DNA of 64,000 bases from JBDTSW01 sp963797835. GTDB taxonomy: Bacteria > Actinomycetota > Thermoleophilia > Solirubrobacterales > 70-9. Below are positions 44,826 through 54,113 of this stretch, piece by piece; the stretch's first letter is position 1, and each line of letters starts with the position of its first letter. The stretch covers positions 1-64,000 of the forward strand of contig CAWCRN010000019.1 in assembly GCA_963797835.1 (NCBI GenBank), read 5' to 3'. Made by a program: the position numbers and the translations under genes. Under the pieces are notes generated by a model. It was not told the DNA's origin. It did no database searches and saw only the letters and a program-made list of their open reading frames with translations.

Positions 44826-46127
44826 TCACCGCGGGTCGGCCACCAGCACCTCGTCGGCCTCCTCGGGGGTGACCAGGATCGCGCCCTCGCCCGTGACGTA
44901 GGCCTCCTCGCCGTGTGAGGTGACGTCCATGCCGACCGCCTCGTCGGCCTCGCTGGCGCGCAGGCCGGTGACCGCCTTGATCGCGCTGAGGATGATGAAG
45001 GTGGCGCCGAACGCGTAGAGCGGCGACACCAGGGCAGCGAGCGCCTGATCGCCGAGCAGCGCCGACTCGCCGTAGAGGAGGCCGTCGGAGATCCCGTTCC
45101 AGTCCGCCTGGGCGACGAACCCGATCAGCAGGATGCCTGTGAAGCCGGCGATGCCGTGGGCGGCGAGGACGTCGAGCGTCTCGTCCACGCGCGTGCGCGG
45201 CCGCCACACGATCACCGCGTAGCAGGGGAACGCCGCCAGGACGCCCAGCGCCATCGACCACGCAGGGCTGACGAACGCGCCGGCCGGCGTGATCACCACG
45301 CAGCCGACGATGACCGCCGTCGCGGCGCCGACCGCCGTGATCCTACGCCCGCGGAAGTGGTCGAGCAGGAACCAGGTCGCGACCGTGCAGGCCGGGCACA
45401 GCAGCGTGTTGGCGAACGCCAGCACGCTGGCGTCGTTCGTGCCGATGCCGCTGCCGCCGTTGAATCCGAACCAGCCGAACCACAGGATCCCGGCGCCCAG
45501 CAGGACGTAGACCGTGTTGTGCGGCAGGAGGGCCTGGCGCCCGTAGTCCTTGCGGGCCCCGACCACCAGCGCCGCCGCAAGGGCGGAGAAGCCCGACCCC
45601 ATCTCGACGGGGACGCCGCCCGCGAAGTCGAGCGTGCCGTTCTCGGCGAGGAAGCCGCCGCCGAACACCCAGTGCGCCATCACCGGGTAGACGGCGATCG
45701 ACCAGATCGCGATGAACGCCAGGTAGGGCCCGAAGCGCATCCGCTCCACCACCGCCCCCGAGACGAGGGCGGCCGTGATGATGCAGAACGTCGCCTGGAA
45801 CATGAAGAAGACCAGGTGCGGCACCGTCTGGGGGTCCTCGGTGCCGGGGACGTTCCGCGGCTCGAGGCCGACGTCCTTGAGGAAGGCGTAGTCGAAGTTG
45901 CCGATGAAGCCGCCGCCCTCGCCGAACGCGAACGAGTAGCCGACCACCGCCCAGGAGATCGTGACCACGGCGAGCGCCGCGAGGCACATCATGAACGTGT
46001 TCAGCCCGTTCTTCGAGCGCACGAGGCCTGCGTAGAAGAGGCCCAGCCCGATCGTCATGAACATGACGAGCGCGCCCGCCGTCATCGTCCAGGCGGTGTC
46101 TCCGGTATCGATCATCGTGGGATCCAT
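44826..46127 (-). CDS. amt: ammonium transporter (Amt family) with Glu in place of first pore His
   Basis: 433 aa, eleven membrane segments, periplasmic N-terminus. VVERMRFGPYLAFIAIWSIA, PHNTVYVLLGAGILWFGWFG and LAAHGIAGFTGILLIGFVAQ are Amt hallmarks. The pore signature normally reads D-AGGTVVH. Here Asp167 is followed by AGGVPVE with Glu175 at the first His position, as in fungal Mep1/Mep3, while the second His (324) is kept. The stop region overlaps the PII start by one base. A 30-residue acidic tail follows the last helix. Transports ammonium; methylammonium is a common analogue. Confidence 0.92.
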   Translation of the reverse strand: MDPTMIDTGDTAWTMTAGALVMFMTIGLGLFYAGLVRSKNGLNTFMMCLAALAVVTISWAVVGYSFAFGEGGGFIGNFDYAFLKDVGLEPRNVPGTEDPQTVPHLVFFMFQATFCIITAALVSGAVVERMRFGPYLAFIAIWSIAVYPVMAHWVFGGGFLAENGTLDFAGGVPVEMGSGFSALAAALVVGARKDYGRQALLPHNTVYVLLGAGILWFGWFGFNGGSGIGTNDASVLAFANTLLCPACTVATWFLLDHFRGRRITAVGAATAVIVGCVVITPAGAFVSPAWSMALGVLAAFPCYAVIVWRPRTRVDETLDVLAAHGIAGFTGILLIGFVAQADWNGISDGLLYGESALLGDQALAALVSPLYAFGATFIILSAIKAVTGLRASEADEAVGMDVTSHGEEAYVTGEGAILVTPEEADEVLVADPR

Positions 46128-46480
46128 CAGGCGCCCACCGGCGTCACGGCCTCATCGTCGGTCTCGCCGGTGCGGATCCGCACGGCCCGGTCGAGGTCGA
46201 TCACGAAGATCTTGCCGTCGCCCACCTGGCCGGTTCGCCCGCCCTCGCAGACGGCGTCGATCGTGGGCTGCACGAAGGCGTCGCTGACCGCGATCTCGAA
46301 GCGCACCTTCTCGTAGAGGGCCATCTTCACGGTGGTTCCGCGGTAGGTCTCGACCCGCTCGAGCTCACCGCCGTGCCCCTGGACGCGACTCATCGATACC
46401 CCCCTCACCTCGGCGCGGTAGAGCGCCTCCAAGACGTCGTTCGCCTTCTCGGGGCGAACGATCCCGATCACCAGTTTCAC
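46127..46480 (-). CDS. glnB: PII nitrogen-signalling protein lacking the modifiable Tyr51
   Basis: 117 aa, colinear with E. coli GlnB without gaps. VIGIVRPEKANDVLEALYRA, the T-loop (GHGGELERVETYRGTTVKM), GRTGQVGDGKIFVIDLDRAV and RIRTGETDDEA are present. Tyr46 is conserved but Tyr51, the uridylylation/adenylylation site, is Val, and Gln39, which helps bind ATP/2-oxoglutarate, is Glu. It therefore probably signals without covalent modification and with altered effector binding. GTG start follows GGAGGAG. It precedes amt in the same operon and should gate that transporter. Confidence 0.92.
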   Translation of the reverse strand: MKLVIGIVRPEKANDVLEALYRAEVRGVSMSRVQGHGGELERVETYRGTTVKMALYEKVRFEIAVSDAFVQPTIDAVCEGGRTGQVGDGKIFVIDLDRAVRIRTGETDDEAVTPVGA

Positions 46481-46645
46481 TGCTCCTCCCCTTCCGTCGC
46501 GGCCTTGAGCGGCTGCGAGCCTATCCACGGTGGAAGGGACCGAATGCGCCTCGGTGGCCACTCCGTCCCACAAGAACCCGCAAGCAGCGGGAACTTGGTT
46601 TCGGCCCGGCGTCGGCCACCACCCTTGATCTAGGGTTGCGCGCCG

Positions 46646-47902
46646 ATGGCCGAGGTCAAGCCCCTGCGAGCGCTCCACTACGACCTCGAACAGGTCGGCT
46701 CGCTCGGCGACGTCCTGGCACCCCCCTACGACGTGATCGGGCCGGCGGAGCGAAGCGCCCTCGTCGCGCGCTCACCCCACAACGCCGTCGAGCTCGACCT
46801 GCCTGAGGACGCGGGCGGCGGCGACCGCTACGCCCACGCCGCGCGGACGCTGAATGCCTGGCGGGACGAGGGCATCCTCGTCGCCGATGCGGAGCCGGCG
46901 CTGTGGGCGCTCGAGCAGTCCTACACCGGGCCCGACGGACAGGGCTACGCCCGCCGCGGGTTCCTGGCCCGCGTGCGGGTGAGCGAGTACGGCCCGGGCC
47001 TCGTCCGCCCGCACGAGCGCACCCAGCCCGGCCCGAAGCGCGACCGCCTCGACCTCACCCGAGCGACGAAGCACAACCTCTCTCCCATCTTCAGCCTCCA
47101 CCCCGGCGACGCCTGGGGCCTGCTCGAGCCGGCGCTGGGCCAGCCGTGGGGCGAGGCAACGGACTCCGACGGCACCGTCAACCGCGTCTGGCGGGTGGCC
47201 GACCCGGAGGTGATCGAGGCCGTGGAGGCCGAGCTCGCCGACGCCGAGCTCCTGATCGCCGACGGGCACCACCGCTACGAGACGGCGCGCGTCTACGCCG
47301 ACGAGGTCGGCGGCGAGGGCGACCACCGCTACACCCTGATGTGCCTGGTCTCCCTCGAGGACCCCGGGCTGACCGTGTTCGGCTACCACCGCCTGCTGGG
47401 GGGGTTCATGGGGACCGACAGGCCGGAGGTGCTGGCGAGCGCCCTGCGCGAGCATTTCGAGATCGAGGAGGTGGAGGAGGCGGAGCTGGACCCGGCCGGC
47501 GCCGAGGGCGTCGGCGTCTTCGGCTACATCGACTCCCACCTGCGCCGCTCGTTCCGTCTGCGCCTGAAGGACCCGGCGCTGCTCGGCGAGCTTCTCGCCG
47601 CCCGTTCGGAGGCCTACCGCCGCCTCGACGCCGCGATCCTCGAGGAGCTGATCCTGAAGCGGGCGCTGGGCATGTCCGCGGAGGACATCGAGGCGAAGCG
47701 CGGGATCGGCTACGCGAAGTCGGTGAAGGAGGCGCTCGAGACGATCGACGACGAAGGCGAGTACCAGGTGGCGTTTCTGCTGCGCCCGACGCCGGTCGGG
47801 CAGGTGCGAGAGGTCGCCGCCGCCGGCGAGACGATGCCGCCGAAGTCCACGTTCTTCTTTCCCAAGGTCCCGACCGGCATCGTGTTCAATCCGTTGGGCT
47901 AG
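46646..47902 (+). CDS. DUF1015 family protein (HTH-associated)
   Basis: 418 aa of the DUF1015 family: VLAPPYDVIGPAERSALVAR at the N-terminus, LIADGHHRYETARVYADEVG in the middle and FLLRPTPVGQVREVAAAGET MPPKST-type at the end, then FFFPKVPTGIVFNPLG. Widespread in bacteria. Function unproven, with links to aminotransferase or serine metabolism suggested by context elsewhere. The next gene starts 12 bp downstream. Confidence 0.88.
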   Translation: MAEVKPLRALHYDLEQVGSLGDVLAPPYDVIGPAERSALVARSPHNAVELDLPEDAGGGDRYAHAARTLNAWRDEGILVADAEPALWALEQSYTGPDGQGYARRGFLARVRVSEYGPGLVRPHERTQPGPKRDRLDLTRATKHNLSPIFSLHPGDAWGLLEPALGQPWGEATDSDGTVNRVWRVADPEVIEAVEAELADAELLIADGHHRYETARVYADEVGGEGDHRYTLMCLVSLEDPGLTVFGYHRLLGGFMGTDRPEVLASALREHFEIEEVEEAELDPAGAEGVGVFGYIDSHLRRSFRLRLKDPALLGELLAARSEAYRRLDAAILEELILKRALGMSAEDIEAKRGIGYAKSVKEALETIDDEGEYQVAFLLRPTPVGQVREVAAAGETMPPKSTFFFPKVPTGIVFNPLG

Positions 47903-47913
47903 ACGAGCATCCC

Positions 47914-48490
47914 ATGACCCGGATCTACACCAAGAAGGGCGACGACGGGACCACCTCCCTGTGGTACGGCGGGCGCGTGGCGAAGTCAGACGCCCGCACC
48001 GAGGCGTACGGCTCCGTGGACGAGGCCGCCTCGGCCCTCGGCGTCGCCCGCGCCCTGTGCGGCGCCGGTGAGCCCGAGATCGCGGCCCACGTGCTTCAGG
48101 ATCCAGAACGACCTGTTCATCGCCGGCGCCGAGCTCGCGACCGCGCCCGAGGCGGCCGACCGCCTCGAGGACGGCGTCTCGCGCGTCACCGCCGAGATGG
48201 TCGACGAGCTGGACGGCGTGATCGACCACTACATGGACCGGGTCGACCTGCCGCCCAAGTTCGTGATCCCGGGCGGCACCGTGCTCTCGGCCGCGCTCGA
48301 CGTCGCTCGCGCGACGATCCGCCGGGCCGAGCGCCGAGTCGTGGCGCTCGCCTCCGAGGAGGAGATCTCCGGCGAGGTCGTCCGCTACCTGAACCGCGCC
48401 TCCGACGCCGCCTACGCGATGGCGCGCTTCGCCGACAGCCCGGACCCGGAGCTGTTCGCGGGACGCGACGCGTCCGAGGGCGAGGATTGA
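47914..48490 (+). CDS. cob(I)alamin adenosyltransferase (PduO type), one frame break
   Basis: About 191 aa. The ATP-binding N-terminus is TRIYTKKGDDGTTSLWYGGR, then AYGSVDEAASALGVARAL. After the break near 48103 (cttcaggatccagaac, one extra base) the chain continues IQNDLFIAGAELATAP and PPKFVIPGGTVLSAALDVAR, ATIRRAERR. It makes adenosylcobalamin from cob(I)alamin and ATP. The stop overlaps the OsmC start (TGATG). This implies the cell uses B12 enzymes. Confidence 0.9.
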
Positions 48491-48891
48491 TGCTGATCCG
48501 GGCGACGGCCCGTCGCCGGGACGGCTACCTCCACGACGTCGAGGTCGACGGCCACTCGTTCGTGGTCGACGAGCCCATCGAAGACGGCGGGACCAACGCC
48601 GGCCCCTCCCCCACCCGCCTCGTCGCGGCCGCGCTGGCCTCGTGCACGGCGATCACGATCGAGCTGTACGCGGGGCGCAAGGGGTGGGACCTCGGGCACG
48701 TCGAGGTCGACGTCGACATGGAGTCCACCGCCTCCGGCTCGCGCTCGTTCACCGTGAGCATCAAGGTGGAGTGCGAGCTGACCGACGAGCAACTCGAGCG
48801 GCTGCGGGTGATCGCCGGCAAGTGCCCGGTGCACCGGATGCTGGCCAGCGAGACGCCCGTCTCGATCGAGGACCGCATCGAGCGCGTGTGA
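48490..48891 (+). CDS. OsmC/Ohr family protein
   Basis: 133 aa. GTNAGPSPTRLVAAALASCT AITIELYAGR is the strand-helix carrying the first conserved Cys, and VIAGKCPVHRMLASETPV has the second. This Cys pair is the peroxide-reacting centre of OsmC-type proteins. Overlaps both neighbours (TGATG upstream, GTGTGA downstream), so it belongs to a tight operon with the adenosyltransferase and NUDIX gene. Confidence 0.88.
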   Translation: MLIRATARRRDGYLHDVEVDGHSFVVDEPIEDGGTNAGPSPTRLVAAALASCTAITIELYAGRKGWDLGHVEVDVDMESTASGSRSFTVSIKVECELTDEQLERLRVIAGKCPVHRMLASETPVSIEDRIERV

Positions 48892-49454
48892 ACGCCGGGC
48901 GCCTGGCCGAGCTGCGCTCGCGGCTGCTGGACCCGGCCGAGGCGGCCGCGATGGACGCCCATGGGCGCACCGAGGCGGCGGTGCTGGTCCCGCTTCTGGG
49001 CCTTGAGCCCGACCCCGCGATCGTCTTCACCGAGCGCCGTGACGACCTGCGCCGCCACGCGGGGGAGATCTCGTTCCCCGGCGGCCGCCGCGACGACGCC
49101 GACGCCGACCTTCTCGCCACGGCGCTGCGCGAGGCACATGAGGAGGTGGGCCTGGAGCCGGATGACGTGGAGGTGGTCGGCGCGCTCGCGCCCATGGGCA
49201 CGTTCGTGACCAACTACAAGGTCCACCCGTTCGTGGGGGTCATCCCGAGCGAGTCGGAGCTCGAGCCCAACCCTGCCGAGGTTGCGGCCGTCCTCAGCTT
49301 CCGGGTCTCGGAGCTCCGCGACGCCCACGAGATGCGACGACTCGTGCGGATGGGCGTGCCGTTCCGCACCCCCACCTACGAGCTGGACGACCACCTGATC
49401 TGGGGCGCGACAGCACGGATCCTGAGCGAGCTGCTGGGGCGCCTGGAGCCCTGA
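48888..49454 (+). CDS. NUDIX hydrolase (CoA pyrophosphatase-like)
   Basis: 188 aa. The NUDIX box reads GGRRDDADADLLATALREAH followed by EEVGL, matching GX5EX7REUXEEXGU apart from Asp at one position. The preceding AGEISFPGGR is the sub-signature of CoA-diphosphate hydrolases (NudL/PCD1). GTG start overlaps the OsmC stop. It trims CoA derivatives or other dinucleoside-type diphosphates. Confidence 0.88.
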   Translation: MNAGRLAELRSRLLDPAEAAAMDAHGRTEAAVLVPLLGLEPDPAIVFTERRDDLRRHAGEISFPGGRRDDADADLLATALREAHEEVGLEPDDVEVVGALAPMGTFVTNYKVHPFVGVIPSESELEPNPAEVAAVLSFRVSELRDAHEMRRLVRMGVPFRTPTYELDDHLIWGATARILSELLGRLEP

Positions 49455-49580
49455 CGCCCTCGCTCACCGGTTCCCGGTTGCAACGCGCCCCCGGCCGGGC
49501 GTAAGGTTTCCGGGCGATGGGAGACGAGGGCCCAGACGCCCGGGGACGGCGAGGCGCAGCGCCCCCTGCGCGAGGGCGAT

Positions 49581-49811
49581 GTGGACGCCATGGGCCTCGA
49601 CAAACGGCGGCCGGTCGTCGGGGGCCAGTACGGCGCCAGCGTCACCAAGCAGGTGACGCTCTACGGCGCAGCCCTCGCGATCATGATCGCCCTCGTCGTC
49701 GGCTTCATCGTCCTCGCGGGCGAGCTGGACCAGCCGCCCGAGACGAGCGAGGACCAGGCGCCCTGGTCCAGGCCCGACGCGCCCCAGACGCAGGTCTCAC
49801 CGCTCCAGTAG
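49581..49811 (+). CDS. small single-helix membrane protein
   Basis: 76 aa: a basic N-terminus (GLDKRRPVVGGQYGASVTKQ), one helix (VTLYGAALAIMIALVVGFIV) and an acidic Pro-rich tail. An ATG at 49517 (MGDEGPD...) would extend it if one base near 49541 is removed. The 3' end overlaps the convergent SDR-like gene by 15 bp. Possibly an oxidase-accessory or secretion-type small protein; unassigned. Confidence 0.6.
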   Translation: MDAMGLDKRRPVVGGQYGASVTKQVTLYGAALAIMIALVVGFIVLAGELDQPPETSEDQAPWSRPDAPQTQVSPLQ

Positions 49812-50291
49812 CGCCCGATCCCCCGCCGCGAGCATCGCTGCCCGCCAGCCCTCGGCATCTCCCGGGTCGGCGTCGACGACCTGGACCGGGATCCGCCATC
49901 GCTTCGCCGCCTCGCGCGCGATCCGCGAACCCTCGTCGAGCTGCGACGCGGTGGCGCTCCCCGCAGCCTCGTAGACGAGCCCGCGAACGGGCGTGTCCAC
50001 CAGCTTCTCGAACAGAGCCTCCAGGCGGGAGCCGTTCACCTCCTCGACCGCGGAGGGCTCGCCCTCCGCCGAGCCCAGGAGCCAGTAGACGATCGCGACG
50101 CCGTCGATCTGGTCGAGCACCGTGCCCACCCTGTCCGGGTTCGCGAGAGCGGCCTCGAGCCCGGCCGCCTCGATCGAGGCCAGCCGCGACGCGTCGCGCG
50201 TGGTGCCCCGCACCTGCCAGCCGCGTTCGGCGAGGGCGGAGCCGAGCGCGCGACCGCGGCAGCCGCACGCGACGATCAGCGCGCGGGCCAA
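49797..50291 (-). CDS. NAD(P)-binding Rossmann-fold protein
   Basis: 164 aa. RALIVACGCRGRALGSALAE resembles a dinucleotide loop (GxRGxxLG), then WQVRGTTRDASRLASIEAAG, and TPVRGLVYEAAGSATASQLD at a later strand. It looks like an atypical short SDR/NAD-epimerase-like protein lacking the catalytic YxxxK. Function unknown. It is separated from the next leftward gene by 6 bp and probably co-transcribed with it. Confidence 0.65.
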   Translation of the reverse strand: MARALIVACGCRGRALGSALAERGWQVRGTTRDASRLASIEAAGLEAALANPDRVGTVLDQIDGVAIVYWLLGSAEGEPSAVEEVNGSRLEALFEKLVDTPVRGLVYEAAGSATASQLDEGSRIAREAAKRWRIPVQVVDADPGDAEGWRAAMLAAGDRALLER

Positions 50292-50297
50292 ACTGCC

Positions 50298-50665
50298 CTA
50301 CGCGGGGTCAGATCCCGCGTCCGAGCCCGGTTCGGGCCGACGTGCCTCGCCGGGGTCTGACCCCTCAGGGTGTTCCTCCTCCGTCAGCGCCGGGTGCGCC
50401 CGGGCTCTCACGGCCTCGTCCTCGGCGACCATCCGGCCGAGGTCCTCGTCGGTCATCTCGGTCGCGCCGCGACGGCGGCGCATGGCGTTCTGGGCGTCCA
50501 TCATCTGCTGGACGTCGTCGAGCTCCAGCCGGGCCTCGTCCTCGAACGACCGCGTGGGCTTCCAGTCGACCAGGTCGGCGCCGCTGCCGGGGTATGCACG
50601 CCCGAGGAGGACGAGCACGACCACGACCAGCACGATCATCGCGCTCGAGACGATCATGAACTCCA
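50298..50665 (-). CDS. membrane-anchored hypothetical protein
   Basis: 122 aa. One N-terminal helix (MIVSSAMIVLVVVVLVLLGR), then a soluble acidic region (SFEDEARLELDDVQQMMDAQ, then NAMRRRRGATEMTDED) with coiled-coil character and a disordered tail (PEGSDPGEARRPEPGSDAGS). GTG 50665 and ATG 50656 are both possible starts. Unknown function. Confidence 0.65.
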
Positions 50666-50778
50666 CGAGACCAACCTTAGACCCCCGGGTGCGCCGGAGG
50701 AAGGGTCTGAGCCCTTGAGCTCGAGCGAGTCCAGGAACAGCTGCGCCTCGGCCACCCGGTCGGATAGCCTCGCCGGCC

Positions 50779-51568
50779 ATGAGCGTCCCCGAGCTGGCGA
50801 GCATCGACGGGTCGATCGGCCCCACCGCCGATGCCATGATCCCGCTGGCCGACGATGGCCTCTACCGGGGAGACGGGGTCTTCGAGGTGATCCGCCTCTA
50901 CGCCGGCCGGCCGTACGCGCTGGACGAGCACCTCGACCGGCTCGAGCGCTCGGCCGCCACGATCGAGCTGCCGGTCGAGCGCGAGCCGCTCGAGCGGGAG
51001 ATCGCGGCCCTGCTGGACCGCTTCGGCGACGGCGACGCCCAGCTCCGGCTGGTGGTGACGCGGGGAGGCAGGCGGATCGCCGCCACCGAGGAGCTGCCCG
51101 ACAAGGGCGAGACGGTCTCCCTGGCGACGGTCAGCTACTCGCCGACGATCGTCCTCACCGGGGTCAAGTCGCTGTCCTACGGCGCCAACATGCAGGCGAC
51201 CCGCCTGGCCCAGGGCCGGGGCGCGGACGAGGCGCTGCTGGTGCGGCCCGACGGGATCGTCCTCGAGGCCCCGACCTCCACCTTGTTCTGGGCGCCCGCG
51301 GGCGGCGGGCTGCGAACGCCCTCCCTGGGCGCCGGCATCCTCGACTCGATCACCCGCCGGCGGATCGTCGAGGAGCTCGAGGTCGAGGAGGGCGAGTATC
51401 CGCTGCGAGGACCTGCTGGGCGCCTCCGAGGCCTTCCTGGCCTCGACCGTCCGCGAGGTGCAGCCCGTCGTTCGCGTGGACTCGACCGACCTCGAGTCCG
51501 GCGGCCCCCGGACGGCCGAGGCGCGCCGGGCGTTCGACGCGGTCATCGCCCGAACGCTGGGGGCTTAG
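50779..51568 (+). CDS. class-IV aminotransferase (PLP, BCAT/DAAT/ADC lyase fold), one frame break
   Basis: About 262 aa. DDGLYRGDGVFEVIRLYAGR, LDEHLDRLERSA and VKSLSYGANMQATRLAQGRG (with the PLP Lys), then ADEALLVRPDGIVLEAPTST, are class-IV features. The frame changes near 51405 (ctgcgaggacctg), joining YPLR to DLLGASEAFLASTVREVQPV. Could be an aminodeoxychorismate lyase, branched-chain or D-amino acid transaminase; the length favours ADC lyase or D-amino acid type. ATG start in good context after the empty 50666-50778 gap. Confidence 0.83.
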
Positions 51569-51652
51569 GGCCCCAGCCGGGGAACCGTTGTCGGATTCGT
51601 CCCATGAGATGGGAGTAACCCGACAACGCCCAGGGCGCATAGTCTCCCGCCT

Positions 51653-52823
51653 GTGTCGTTCCAGCTCACCGACGAGCAGCGGCTGATCGCCGAGACCGCG
51701 CGCGACTTCGTCGACAACGAGGTCATCCCCCGCGCCCGCGAGAGCGACCGTGCCGAGCGCTTCGACATCGACCTGGCCAGGCGCCTCGGCGACATGGGCT
51801 ACCTGGGCGCGCCCGTGGCCGAGGAGAACGGCGGGCGCGGGCTCGACTACGTCTCCTACGCGCTGATCGTCGAGGAGGTCGGGCGCGGCGACTCGGCGAT
51901 GCGCACGGTGGTGTCGGTGCAGACCTCGCTCGTGTGCGGCTCGATCGAGCGCTGGGGCAGCGACGAGCAGCGGGCTCGCTGGCTGCCCCGCCTGTGCGCG
52001 GGCGAGGCGTTCGGCTGCTTCGGGCTGACCGAGCCCGACACGGGCTCAGACGCGGCCTCGGTCCGCACCCGGGCCGAGAAGCTCGACGGCGGCTGGCGGA
52101 TCTCGGGGCAGAAGATGTGGATCTCGCTCGGGAACGTGGCGGAGGTGGCGATGGTGTTCGCCCAGACCGACCCCTCCCTCGGCCACCGCGGCATGGCGTG
52201 CTTCCTCGTCCCGACCGAGACCGAGGGCTTCTCGACGCAGGAGATCCACGGCAAGCTCGGCCTGCGCGCCTCCGACACCGCGGCGCTCGCCCTCGATGGC
52301 GTCGAGGTGCCGGACGACGCACTGATGGGGGAGGTCGGCGACGGGTTCAAGATCGCGATGTCGGCGCTCGACGGCGGGCGCTACTCGGTCGCCGCCGGCT
52401 GCGTGGGCATCTGCCAGGGGTGCGTGGACGCCTCCGTCGCCTACGCGACGGAGCGCAGGCAGTTCGGCGTGCCGATCGCGAGCTTCCAGCTGGTGCAGGA
52501 GATGATCGCCGACATGATCGTGCGCCGCGACGCGGCCCGGCTGCTGGTCCGCCGCGCGGGCGAGCTGAAGGACGCCGGCGAGCCGAACACGGCCGAGACC
52601 TCGGTCGCGAAGCTCTACGCGAGCGAGTCGGCGGTGGAGTGCGCGAACCTGGCGATCCAGGTCCACGGCGGCTCCGGGCTACGTCGACGACCACCCCGTC
52701 GAGCGCTACCTGCGCGACGCCAGGGTGACCACCCTGTACGAGGGCACCTCGCAGATCCAGAAGCTGATCATCGCCCGCGACGCGACCGGGATCAACGCGA
52801 TGACCCCGGTTCGCGCCGAGTAG
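51653..52823 (+). CDS. acyl-CoA dehydrogenase, one frame break
   Basis: About 389 aa. FGCFGLTEPDTGSDAASVRT binds FAD, WRISGQKMWISLGNVAEVAM follows, then GVPIASFQLVQEMIADM. After the break near 52677 (tccgggctacgtcg) comes GYVDDHPVERYLRDARVTTL and YEGTSQIQK with the catalytic Glu. Canonical short/medium-chain ACAD. GTG start. First of five rightward genes (ACAD, enoyl-CoA hydratase, cupin, hydroxyacyl-CoA dehydrogenase) forming a fatty or branched-acid oxidation cluster. Confidence 0.92.
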
Positions 52824-52830
52824 GGCCCGC

Positions 52831-53602
52831 GTGCCCGAGCTCGTCGAGACGAGCGTCGCCGACCGCGTCGCCCTGGTTCGCCTGAACCGCCCCGAGGCCC
52901 GCAACGCCCTGTCCCCCGAGATGATGGCCGAGCTGGGGGCGAAGCTGGAGGGCGCCGACGCCGACCCGGAGGTCCGCTGCATCGTGATCGCGGGCTCCGA
53001 TGAGGCCTTCGCGGCCGGCGCCGACATCCGCGCGCTCGCGGAGCGGCCGTTCCACGAGGCGCTCTTCCACCCCGCCGCAGGGTTCTGGCGACGGGTCGGC
53101 CGGGTGTCGGACGCCGATGGTGGCGGCCGTCTCCGGCTGGGCGCTCGGGGGCGGCTGCGAGCTGGCGCTCCTCTGCGACCTGATCGTGGCCTCGGAGACG
53201 GCCGTGTTCGGCCAGCCCGAGATCACCCTGGGGATCATCCCCGGAGGCGGCGGCACCCAGCGGCTCGCCCGGGTGGTGGGCAAGCAGCGGGCGATGGAGC
53301 TTGTCCTCACGGGCCGCCATTTCGACGCCCAGGAGGCGGAGCGGATGGGGCTCGTGAACCTGGTCGCGAAGAAGCGGGAGTGGCTGGACCAGGCGATGGG
53401 GCTGGCGGCGAGGATCGCGAAGCAGCCGCCACTGGCCGCGCGGCTCGGCAAGCAGGCGGTGCTTGCCGCCGACGAGACGGCGATGGCGGCCGGCCTCGAG
53501 TACGAGCGCCGCCTCTACGAGCTCGCGATGGCGAGCGAGGACCGCGTGGAGGGAACGCAGGCGTTCCTCGAGAAGCGGAAGCCGGAGTTCCGGGGGAGGT
53601 AG
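52831..53602 (+). CDS. enoyl-CoA hydratase/isomerase, one frame break
   Basis: About 256 aa. VRLNRPEARNALSPEMMAEL, then AFAAGADIRALAERPFHEAL, and after the break near 53112 (gtgtcggacgccgatg) TPMVAAVSGWALGGGCELAL, FGQPEITLGIIPGGGGTQRL (two catalytic Glu) and RHFDAQEAERMGLVN. Hydrates trans-2-enoyl-CoA in beta-oxidation. GTG start 7 bp after the dehydrogenase. Confidence 0.92.
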
Positions 53603-53615
53603 ACAGGAGGTAGAG

Positions 53616-54113
53616 ATGGCCAACGTTTTCGAGGCGGAGCTGGAGGTCGACGCGGAGGATCCGCCGGGCTTCCGCGTCCGCTACGCACAGCTCGGGGTAG
53701 ATGCCGGCTGCGAGCGCCTCGGCGCCAGCATCTACGAGCTGCCCCCGGGCGAGGCGCTCTGCCCGTACCACGCGCACCTCGCCAACGAGGAGATGCTGGT
53801 CGTGCTCGCCGGCCGTCCCAGCCTGCGCACGCCGGAGGGATGGCGCGACCTGGACACCGGGGAGGTGGTGGGTTTCCCGATCGGGCTCGAGGGCAGCCAC
53901 CAGGTGGCGAACTACTCGGATGAGGCCGCGCGGGTGCTCATGGTCAGCGAGATGAACGGTCCCGACATCGCCGTCTACCCCGACTCGGGCAAGATCCTGG
54001 CCCGCGAGCAACCGCCCGGCCGGCCCTCGACCGGCTACCGAAAGCTGTTCCGCGACGCGGACGAGGTCGACTACTGGGACGGCGAGCAGCCGCCGGAACC
54101 TCCGGCTAGGTGA
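53616..54113 (+). CDS. cupin-domain protein
   Basis: 165 aa with one cupin barrel: ELPPGEALCPYHAHLANEEM (motif 1 with His residues) and EVVGFPIGLEGSHQVANYSD (motif 2). The metal-binding His/Glu pattern is present. ACAGGAGG precedes the ATG. It lies inside the beta-oxidation cluster, overlapping the next gene, which suggests a linked role such as handling a specific acyl substrate. The reaction is unknown. Confidence 0.85.
   Translation: MANVFEAELEVDAEDPPGFRVRYAQLGVDAGCERLGASIYELPPGEALCPYHAHLANEEMLVVLAGRPSLRTPEGWRDLDTGEVVGFPIGLEGSHQVANYSDEAARVLMVSEMNGPDIAVYPDSGKILAREQPPGRPSTGYRKLFRDADEVDYWDGEQPPEPPAR

Noticed and set aside
46481..46645. Riboswitch or regulatory RNA upstream of PII/amt
   Set aside because: Only a weak CCCGC/GCGGG hairpin is visible. 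Nothing matches a known glutamine or cobalamin riboswitch by eye.
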